This document shows positions 1-5,541 of a DNA stretch of 6,935 nt, one piece after another; the first letter of the stretch is position 1; every line of letters starts with the position of its first letter. The translations under genes and the position numbers were made by a program. A model generated the notes under the pieces. That model ran no database searches, was not told the DNA's origin, and saw nothing but the letters and a program-made list of their open reading frames with translations. The stretch is from positions 1 through 6,935 of the forward strand of contig DATEQV010000470.1 in NCBI GenBank assembly GCA_035272265.1, read 5' to 3'. Source of the DNA: Acidisphaera sp035272265. GTDB taxonomy: Bacteria; Pseudomonadota; Alphaproteobacteria; Acetobacterales; Acetobacteraceae.

Positions 1-237
1 GGTGCGCTCGACCGGGACGTACCTATGCTCCCAAATCCCTCGCGCCACGCCGCCTTCGTGGTATTGAAGGCGGCGGACATCCCGAGCGTGCTGGTGGAGA
101 TGGGGTTCATGTCGAACCCCGAGGACGAGGCGGCGTTGCGCCGTCCGGACCATCGGGTGCGCGTCGCCGCCGCCATGAAGCGAGCGGTGGACGGGTATTT
201 CGCGGCGGCCGATCGCGTCGCACGTCTCGCCGGTTGA
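1..237 (+). CDS. amiC: N-acetylmuramoyl-L-alanine amidase, C-terminal fragment (5' end outside window)
   Basis: This is the last 78 codons of a zinc-dependent amidase of the Amidase_3 family, which cleaves the bond between N-acetylmuramic acid and L-alanine of the peptide stem in the periplasm, usually for daughter-cell separation and wall turnover. The frame is open from base 1, so the ATG at 25 is internal and not the true start. The visible sequence has the family's closing signature: NPSRHAAFVVLKAADIPSVL followed by VEMGFMSNPEDE. The glutamate of VEMGF (codon at 97-99) aligns with the catalytic or zinc-activating Glu of AmiC-type enzymes. A typical final helix (VRVAAAMKRAVDGYF) ends the domain, and the gene stops at TGA 235-237. 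The zinc-binding His/Glu residues of the N-terminal half are not in the window. The PBP1A gene starts 60 nt downstream on the same strand, so the two are probably co-transcribed. The family call is firm; the symbol amiC is by analogy. Confidence 0.9.
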   Translation, partial: GALDRDVPMLPNPSRHAAFVVLKAADIPSVLVEMGFMSNPEDEAALRRPDHRVRVAAAMKRAVDGYFAAADRVARLAG

Positions 238-297
238 GCGGGGCGGGCTGGCGCGATCCGGCTTCAGTTCACCGGACGGAGTAGACCTGCTGCTGCC

Positions 298-2994
298 ATG
301 GCCGACCGATTGACCCCCCGCGAGCGCCTGGCGCGCGAGTCCGATCCCGAAGGCGACGACCGTCTGCGCCGCCGGGTGGATGCGTACGCCCCGCCGCCGG
401 AGAAGCCGAACCAGAAGCCCAAGCCGAAGCGCAAGCGCCGCGAGCCGGGCGGCCTGATGATCTATCTCGGCCGGGCGATCGGCACTCTCACGGCGATCGT
501 CGGCGTGCTCATGCTGGTCGGTGCTGCCGGCGCGTTCATGCTGTATCGGCACTACGCCGCCGACCTGCCGGACGTCGACGGGCTGAAGAGCTACCAGCCC
601 CGCGTGATGAGCCGCGTGTTCGCGGGCGATGCGTCGCTGATGGCGGAACTGGCGACCGAGCGGCGCATCTTCGTGCCGTTCACCGCGATCCCCGACGTGG
701 TCAAGCAGGCCTTCGTCTCCGCCGAGGACCAGAATTTCTGGATCCATCGCGGCGTCGATCCGCTCGCCACTGCGCGGGCGGCGATGTTCGACCTGATGCA
801 TCTGGGCCGCGGCAAGCGGCCGGTGGGTGCCTCGACGATCACGCAGCAGGTCGCCAAGAACATGCTGCTCGACAACTCGCTGAGCATCGCGCGCAAGGCC
901 CGCGAGGCGATCCTGGCGGTGCGGATCGAGAACGCGCTCAGCAAGGAGCGCATCCTCGAACTGTACCTGAACGAGATCTATCTCGGCCTGCAGGCCTATG
1001 GTGTCGCGGCGGCGGCGCAGGCTTATTTCGACAAGCCGCTCGACCAGCTGACGCTCGGGCAGGCGGCGTTCCTCGCGACGCTGCCGAAGGCGCCGAACAA
1101 CTACAATCCGTGGAGGTATCCCGACGCGGCGCGCGACCGCCGCAACTGGGTGCTCGATCGCATGCTCGAAGACCACGCGATCACCCAGGCGCAGGCGGAC
1201 GCCGCGAAGGCCGAGCCCATCGTGCCCGCGCAGTTCCACCGGCCCGAGCCGCCCCAGGGCTACGAGTGGTTCGCCGAGGAAGTCCGCCGCCGCCTGGTGG
1301 ACAAGTTCGGCGCCGACACCACCACGCAAGGCGGGCTGATGGTCCGCACCAGCATGGACCCGGCGTTGCAGCGCACGGCCGAGCACCTGCTGCAGATCGG
1401 CCTGATGAACTACGACCGCCATCACGGCGGCTGGCGCGGCGCCGTCGGCCGCGTCGATCCGGTCGCCGACTTCAGGGCCAACTGGCCGGAGGCGCTGGCG
1501 GAGGCGCACGCCCCGCCGGGCATGCTGCCCGAGTGGCGGCTGGCCGTGGTGTTCGAGGAGAGCGAGGGCGAGGCTCGCGTCGGCTGGGTCGAGCACGGTG
1601 GCGAGCAGAGGACCGGCGCGATCTCCCTTTCCGACCTCGGCTGGGCGCGGCCGGTGCACGACGGGCACATGGGCGGCTCGCCTGCCAGGATGAACAACGT
1701 CATGCAGGTCGGCGACCTGGTGATGATCGAGCCGCCGGCCGCCACGGCCGCGCCCGCCTTGCCGCCCGGCCTTGAAGCGGCGCCGGCACGCGGCGCGCGA
1801 CCCGCAACGGCCGCGCTGGCCGCGTTGCGCGCCGACCGGGTGCAGCTGCGGCAGATCCCGAAGGTGCAGGGCGCGCTGGTGTCGCTCGATCCGACCACCG
1901 GGCGCGTGCTCGCGCTGGTCGGCGGCTGGAGCTTCGAGCAGAGCCAGTTCAACCGCGCCACCCAGGCGATCCGCCAGCCCGGCTCGAGCTTCAAGCCGAT
2001 CGTCTACCTGACCGCGCTGGAGCAGGAGATCTCGCCCAGCCAGATGTTCGACGACGGGCCGATCACGATCGAGTCGGGCGGCCAGAGCTGGTCCCCCGGC
2101 AACTACGACGGCAGCACCAGCGGCCCGGTGCCGATGCATGTCGCGCTGATGCGCTCGCTCAACCTCGTCACCGTGCGCATCGGCCAGACGGTCGGCATCG
2201 ACTCGGTGGCGAAGAACGCGATCGCCTTCCACGTCGTCGACGACATGCCGCGCTATCTGCCGACCGTGCTCGGCGCGGTCGGCACGACGGTGCTGCGCAT
2301 GGCCGGCGCCTACGCCTCCTTCGACGAGGGCGGCCGCGAGGTGATCCCGTCGCTGATCGACAGCGTGCAGGACCGCGACGGGCATGTGGTGATGCGCCCG
2401 CAAGGGCGGTTCTGCGCCGGCTGCAGCGATCCGGCGCATACGCCGATGCTCGCCGACGACCGCCCGCAGATCGCCGATCCGCAGAGCGTGTTCCAGCTCA
2501 TCACCATGATGCGGGCGGTGGTCGAGCACGGCACCGGCTACGAGGCGGGCCACGGCCTCAATCGCCAGATCGCGGGCAAGACCGGCACGAGCCAGGACTT
2601 CAACGACGCCTGGTTCGTGGGCTTCACCCCGGACCTCGTGACCGCCGTGTGGATCGGCTACGACCAGCCGGCGAGCCTGGGCGAGGGCGAAACGGGCGGC
2701 GTGATGTCGGCGCCGATCTGGCACGACTTCATGCAGGTCGCGCTGAAGGACCATCCGATGCTGACCTTCGACCCGCCGGACGGGGTGAAGCTGGTCACCT
2801 GGGGCGGCAGCTATCTCGACGCGTTCAAGGAAGGTCAGGAGCCGGGCGCGTCGGAGGATCTCGGCACCGGCGTGAGCAGCTCCGGCGGGTCCGCGAGCGC
2901 GTCGGGCGACACCAGCGGCGGCGGCGCGGGTCCCAGCGTCGGCAGCGCCAGCCAGCATGGCGGCGTGGACACCAGCATGGGCGGCCTGTATTGA
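298..2994 (+). CDS. mrcA: Penicillin-binding protein 1A, bifunctional glycosyltransferase/transpeptidase
   Basis: A class A PBP (898 aa) that polymerises lipid II into glycan strands and cross-links the peptides on the outer face of the inner membrane. Residues 1-50 form a basic, Pro/Lys-rich cytoplasmic tail; one membrane anchor lies at about 53-83. The GT51 glycosyltransferase domain spans about 100-280, with catalytic Glu143 in SAEDQNFWIHRGVD, the GASTITQQVAKN motif at 177-188 and LYLNEIYLG at 222-230. A PBP1A-type OB/linker region follows (about 330-530). The transpeptidase has all three motifs: S563-S-F-K566 (acylated serine first), S620-L-N622 and K761-T-G-T-S765. A CxxC (C706, C709) sits in the transpeptidase domain. 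The last roughly 49 residues are a Gly/Ser-rich low-complexity tail, which helps explain a length above the usual 750-850. ATG 298 was chosen because it gives the expected cytoplasmic tail; the only purine-rich site nearby, GGAG at 278-281, is unusually far (16 nt). It stops at TGA, 30 nt before prfB. Confidence 0.97.
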   Translation: MADRLTPRERLARESDPEGDDRLRRRVDAYAPPPEKPNQKPKPKRKRREPGGLMIYLGRAIGTLTAIVGVLMLVGAAGAFMLYRHYAADLPDVDGLKSYQPRVMSRVFAGDASLMAELATERRIFVPFTAIPDVVKQAFVSAEDQNFWIHRGVDPLATARAAMFDLMHLGRGKRPVGASTITQQVAKNMLLDNSLSIARKAREAILAVRIENALSKERILELYLNEIYLGLQAYGVAAAAQAYFDKPLDQLTLGQAAFLATLPKAPNNYNPWRYPDAARDRRNWVLDRMLEDHAITQAQADAAKAEPIVPAQFHRPEPPQGYEWFAEEVRRRLVDKFGADTTTQGGLMVRTSMDPALQRTAEHLLQIGLMNYDRHHGGWRGAVGRVDPVADFRANWPEALAEAHAPPGMLPEWRLAVVFEESEGEARVGWVEHGGEQRTGAISLSDLGWARPVHDGHMGGSPARMNNVMQVGDLVMIEPPAATAAPALPPGLEAAPARGARPATAALAALRADRVQLRQIPKVQGALVSLDPTTGRVLALVGGWSFEQSQFNRATQAIRQPGSSFKPIVYLTALEQEISPSQMFDDGPITIESGGQSWSPGNYDGSTSGPVPMHVALMRSLNLVTVRIGQTVGIDSVAKNAIAFHVVDDMPRYLPTVLGAVGTTVLRMAGAYASFDEGGREVIPSLIDSVQDRDGHVVMRPQGRFCAGCSDPAHTPMLADDRPQIADPQSVFQLITMMRAVVEHGTGYEAGHGLNRQIAGKTGTSQDFNDAWFVGFTPDLVTAVWIGYDQPASLGEGETGGVMSAPIWHDFMQVALKDHPMLTFDPPDGVKLVTWGGSYLDAFKEGQEPGASEDLGTGVSSSGGSASASGDTSGGGAGPSVGSASQHGGVDTSMGGLY

Positions 2995-3024
2995 GCGCGC
3001 CCCCTCTCACGCCATTTGAGTGTC

Positions 3025-4156
3025 ATGTCGACCGAAGCTGACGCCATCGCCTCCCAGATCAAGCAGTCCGCGGCACTGCTGAGGAGGCATCTTTGACTGG
3101 GATGTCGCGACTGCCCGCCTTGCGGAGCTGAACGCTCGCGCCGAGGACCCGGCGCTGTGGAACAACGCCGAGCTCGCCCAATCGGTGATGCGCGAACGCA
3201 ACCGGCTCGCGGGTGCGATCGAGGGCGTGCAGGCGATCGAGCGCGAGGCCGATGACACGCTCGAGCTGATCGCGATGGCCGAGGCCGAGGCCGACGAGGC
3301 GATGGTCGCCGACGGCATCGCGACGCTGACGCGGCTGGCCGAGGAGGCCAAGCGCCGCGAGATCGAGAGCCTGCTGTCCGGCGAGGCCGACGGCAACGAC
3401 ACCTACATGGAGATCAACGCCGGCGCCGGCGGCACCGAGGCGCAGGACTGGGCCGAGATGCTGATGCGCATGTACACGCGCTGGGCGGAGAAGCACGGCT
3501 ACAAGGTCGAGCTGCTCGAGGAAAGCGAGGGCGAGCAGGCCGGCATCAAGTCGGCGACGCTGCGGATCAGCGGCCCGAGCGCGTACGGCTGGCTGAAGAC
3601 CGAGGCCGGCGTGCACCGTCTGGTGCGCATCAGCCCGTTCGACGCCAACGCGCGGCGGCAGACGAGTTTCGCCAGCGTCTGGGTCTATCCGGTGGTCGAC
3701 GACACGATCGACATCCAGATCAACGACGCCGATCTGAAGGTGGACACGTTCCGGGCGTCGGGCGCGGGCGGCCAGCACGTCAACAAGACGGAAAGCGCGA
3801 TCCGCATCACGCACATCCCGACCGGGATCGTCGTGGCGTGCCAGACCGACCGCAGCCAGCACCGCAACCGTGCGACCGCGATGGCGATGCTGAAGTCGCG
3901 CATGTACGAGGCGGAGCTGCAGAGGCGCGAAGCGGCGTCGGCGGCGACCGAGGCGTCGAAGACCGACATCGGCTGGGGCCACCAGATCCGCAACTACGTC
4001 CTGGCGCCGTATCAGTTGGTGAAGGATCTGCGGACGGGGGTGGAGACGGGCAACCCGGACGCGGTGCTCGACGGCGACCTTGACGCGTTCATGGCGGCGG
4101 CACTCGCCGCCCGCGCCGGCGCCACGCGCAGCGAGGCGAGCGCGCAGGCACAGTAG
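3025..4156 (+). CDS. prfB: Peptide chain release factor 2 (RF2), made by programmed +1 frameshift
   Basis: RF2 recognises UGA and UAA stop codons in the ribosomal A site and triggers hydrolysis of peptidyl-tRNA. The product is encoded as join(3025..3093, 3095..4156): 23 codons from ATG 3025 to the CTT at 3091-3093, then a skip of one base (T3094) and 353 codons in the next frame to TAG 4154-4156, giving 376 aa (E. coli RF2 has 365). Reading across the shift gives LLRRHLDWDVATARLAELN, a normal RF2 N-terminus. Domain 1 is helical. The codon-recognition tripeptide S203-P-F205 identifies RF2 rather than RF1, and G248-G-Q250 is the catalytic motif, within SGAGGQHVNKTES. The end is also typical (SDIGWG-like TDIGWGHQIRNYVL, DLRTGVETGN, AVLDGDLDAF). 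A caller that ignores the frameshift would start at an internal codon near 3185 and lose about 53 residues. Only a weak GAG (3018-3020) precedes the ATG. It lies 30 nt after mrcA, probably in one operon. Confidence 0.97.
3082..3097 (+). promoter_or_regulatory. prfB programmed +1 ribosomal frameshift site
   Basis: The sequence AGGAGGCATCTTTGAC has every element of the known RF2 autoregulation site. It has an internal Shine-Dalgarno (AGGAGG, 3082-3087), a 3-nt spacer (CAT), the slippery Leu codon CTT (3091-3093), and an in-frame TGA (3094-3096) followed by C, the weak termination context. In E. coli the matching site is AGGGGGTATCTTTGAC with identical spacing. In the known mechanism, low RF2 lets the ribosome pause at UGA and slip +1 from CUU to UUU, producing full-length RF2; high RF2 terminates at codon 24 and yields a 23-residue peptide. 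The protein homology changes frame exactly here, so this is genuine recoding and not an indel. Confidence 0.96.
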
Positions 4157-4205
4157 CCGGAGGCGGTCGCAGCCACCGTCGTTATGCTATGGGGCGCCAT
4201 GTTAT

Positions 4206-4247
4206 GTCATCGCGAGCGAAGCGTGGCGATCCGCGCCTCGCGATGAC
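4206..4247. repeat. REP/MITE-like intergenic inverted repeat
   Basis: Two perfect 11-bp inverted arms, GTCATCGCGAG (4206-4216) and CTCGCGATGAC (4237-4247), flank a 20-nt centre containing CGAAGCGTGGCGATC. Sequences of the form GTCAT(T/C)GCGAGCGAAGCG...GCGATCC are, from general knowledge, widespread short intergenic repeats in proteobacterial genomes. The element lies 49 nt after the prfB stop and could fold into a hairpin in the transcript, but no U-run follows, so I do not call it an intrinsic terminator. Copy number in this genome cannot be seen from one window. Confidence 0.7.
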
Positions 4248-4293
4248 GGGATGAGTCGGGCTGTCCGACACGTGGTATTCGCAGGCATCGAGC

Positions 4294-4339
4294 CATGATC
4301 CAGCCAGAACAGCTCGCATGATCCAGCCAGAACGGCTCG
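4294..4339. repeat. 23-bp tandem duplication, two copies
   Basis: Two directly adjacent 23-bp units, 4294-4316 and 4317-4339, both begin CATGATCCAGCCAGAAC and end GCTCG. They differ only at unit position 18 (A4311 versus G4334), so identity is 22/23. The unit is not a multiple of 3. In the frame of the downstream methyltransferase, copy 1 reads ATG then seven codons and meets a TGA at 4319-4321, at the start of copy 2. The repeat therefore closes the upstream reading frame of that gene. It looks like a slippage or junction scar; no function is evident. Confidence 0.9.
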
Positions 4340-4351
4340 TCGGAACGCGAC

Positions 4352-4900
4352 GTGTCGCCTCTGCTGGGCAAGTTCCTCCATCTGCTGACGCGCATTTCGG
4401 GTGCCAGGCGCGTGCTCGAGATCGGCACGCTCGGCGGCTACAGCACCATCTGGTTTGCGCGCGCAGTCGGTCCGCAGGGCCGGGTGGTCACGCTCGAAGC
4501 GCTCCCCGAGCACGCGGAGGTCGCGCGATCGAACCTGCGCACCGCCGGCGTGCTCGGCACCGTGGACCTGCGGGTGGGGCGTGCGATCGACACGCTGCCG
4601 GTGCTGGAGCGCGAAGGGGCTGCACCGTTCGATCTGGTCTTCATCGATGCCGACAAGCGCAGCAATCCCGATTACCTGACCTGGGCGTTGCGCCTGTCGC
4701 GCCCGGGCACGTTGATTGCGATCGACAACATCGTCCGCGATGGCAGGGTCGCCGATGCCGGCAGCGACGATCCCGATATCCAAGGCGTCCGTACCTGACT
4801 GAAGATGATGGCGGCGGAGCCGCGCCTGAGTGCCACGGCGATCCAGACGGTCGGCGCCAAGGGCTACGACGGGTTCGCGCTCGCGATGGTGGTCGGCTAG
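4352..4900 (+). pseudogene. Class I SAM-dependent O-methyltransferase, N-truncated and interrupted by an in-frame TGA
   Basis: The remnant matches the O-methyltransferase family (Methyltransf_3, catechol/caffeoyl-CoA type), whose members move a methyl group from S-adenosylmethionine to a hydroxyl of a small substrate; the substrate here cannot be inferred. Counting from GTG 4352, the visible motifs are SAM-binding LEIGTLGGYSTIWFARA at 22-38, acidic Glu49 after beta-2, DLVFIDADK at 94-102 and IDN at 124-126, whose Asp residues usually bind the metal. Homology starts abruptly at about RDVSPLLGKFLHLL, so some 40-50 N-terminal residues normal for the roughly 220-aa family are missing, and a stop at 4319-4321 closes the frame upstream. 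At 4796-4798 a TGA interrupts codon 149; the same frame continues with 33 recognisable family residues (MMAAEPRLSATAIQTVGAKG, then YDGFALAMVVG) to TAG 4898-4900. A short 148-aa protein from GTG 4352 is possible but would lack both ends of the fold. Sequencing error at the TGA is the main alternative. Confidence 0.82.
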
Positions 4901-4952
4901 CCGGGCCGCTCGTGAGTGGCGTAGCGGCAGTGTTTGCACTAAGGTCGCGTGC

Positions 4953-5516
4953 ATGAACGTCGCTCTGCGCCGATCCATGACGGTCGCCGAGTTCCTCGCT
5001 TGGGAGGCCAAGCAGGAGGGCCGCTACGAGTTCGACGGCATTCGCCCGCGCGCGATGACCGGGGGGACGCTGGCGCATAACAGGATCGGCAACAACCTGC
5101 GTCGCCGCCTCGATGATGCGTTGGAGGGCAGACAATGCTCTGCGTGGGGCCCGGACGCGAAGGTCGAGGTGGCGGGGAAAGTCTACTATCCGGACGCGGC
5201 CGTGACTTGCTCGCCCACCGATGGTCGGTCCTACCTGCTGCCCGAGCCCGTCGTCATCATCGAGGTGCTGAGCGAGTCGACGGCCGAAATCGATCTCGGA
5301 ACCAAGAGCATCGATTACCGCAGCCTGCCGAGCCTGCGGCACTACGTTCTGGTCGCGCAGACCCAGCCGACCGTGACCGTGCTGACCCTGCTCGACGACA
5401 CGTGGGTTTGGACCTCGCACACGTCGGGCGGAACCGTCTCCCTGGACGCGATCGGCGTAACGCTCTTGGTCGACCAGCTCTACGCCAACGTCAGCTTCCC
5501 GGACGCCGCCGCCTGA
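4953..5516 (+). CDS. Uma2 family (DUF820) putative PD-(D/E)xK endonuclease
   Basis: A 187-aa protein with the layout of Uma2/DUF820 proteins, a family predicted to have a restriction-endonuclease-like fold; the biological role is not established and many genomes carry several copies. Motifs in order: MTVAEFLAWEAKQEGRYEFD (9-28), the AMTGGTLAHNRIGNNL segment (34-49), YYPDAAVTCSP with candidate catalytic Asp81, VVIIEVLSEST with Glu104, and DLGTKSIDYRSLPSLRHYVL with Lys118 and Tyr122. These are the positions expected for the acidic and lysine residues of the fold, so the domain looks intact and full length. ATG 4953 was chosen because AAGG (4941-4944) lies 8 nt upstream; the ATG at 4977 (MTVAEF) is an alternative close to where many family members begin. 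The frame is open further upstream to 4830, but that stretch overlaps the methyltransferase 3' end and is not family-like. No toxin/antitoxin or modification partner is adjacent. Confidence 0.87.
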   Translation: MNVALRRSMTVAEFLAWEAKQEGRYEFDGIRPRAMTGGTLAHNRIGNNLRRRLDDALEGRQCSAWGPDAKVEVAGKVYYPDAAVTCSPTDGRSYLLPEPVVIIEVLSESTAEIDLGTKSIDYRSLPSLRHYVLVAQTQPTVTVLTLLDDTWVWTSHTSGGTVSLDAIGVTLLVDQLYANVSFPDAAA

Positions 5517-5541
5517 CTCCTTCGGCAAGCGCCCGGCGGGC

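Noticed and set aside
1110..1775. 221-codon + frame inside mrcA
   Set aside because: It is an Arg/Gly/Ala-rich out-of-frame reading of a fully conserved PBP1A gene.
3094..3096. prfB as a pseudogene because of the early TGA
   Set aside because: The stop sits in the exact recoding context known for RF2 and the downstream protein is complete, so the gene is functional.
3059..3982. 307-codon open frame on the - strand opposite prfB
   Set aside because: It lies entirely antisense to a strongly conserved RF2 gene, its product is Arg/Leu/Ala-rich with no recognisable domain, and such mirror frames are expected at this GC content.
4157..4205. A promoter-like stretch (TTATGCTATGG) after prfB
   Set aside because: It resembles a -10 element only loosely, has no credible -35 at the right distance, and no intact gene follows closely.
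4796..4798. TGA as a sense codon (selenocysteine or an altered genetic code)
   Set aside because: Amidase, mrcA, Uma2 and DUF2252 all end naturally at TGA, a working RF2 is encoded here, no SECIS-like hairpin is apparent just downstream, and this family has no selenoprotein site at that position that I know of.
4318..4956. 212-codon + frame starting in the tandem repeat and overlapping the methyltransferase
   Set aside because: Its sequence is an out-of-frame reading of the methyltransferase; the conserved motifs are all in the other frame.
4202..5528. Two long - strand open frames (269 and 295 codons) opposite the methyltransferase and Uma2 genes
   Set aside because: Composition is typical of GC-rich shadow frames (RR, HR and DRR runs), there is no domain signature, and the + strand sequence has clear family homology.
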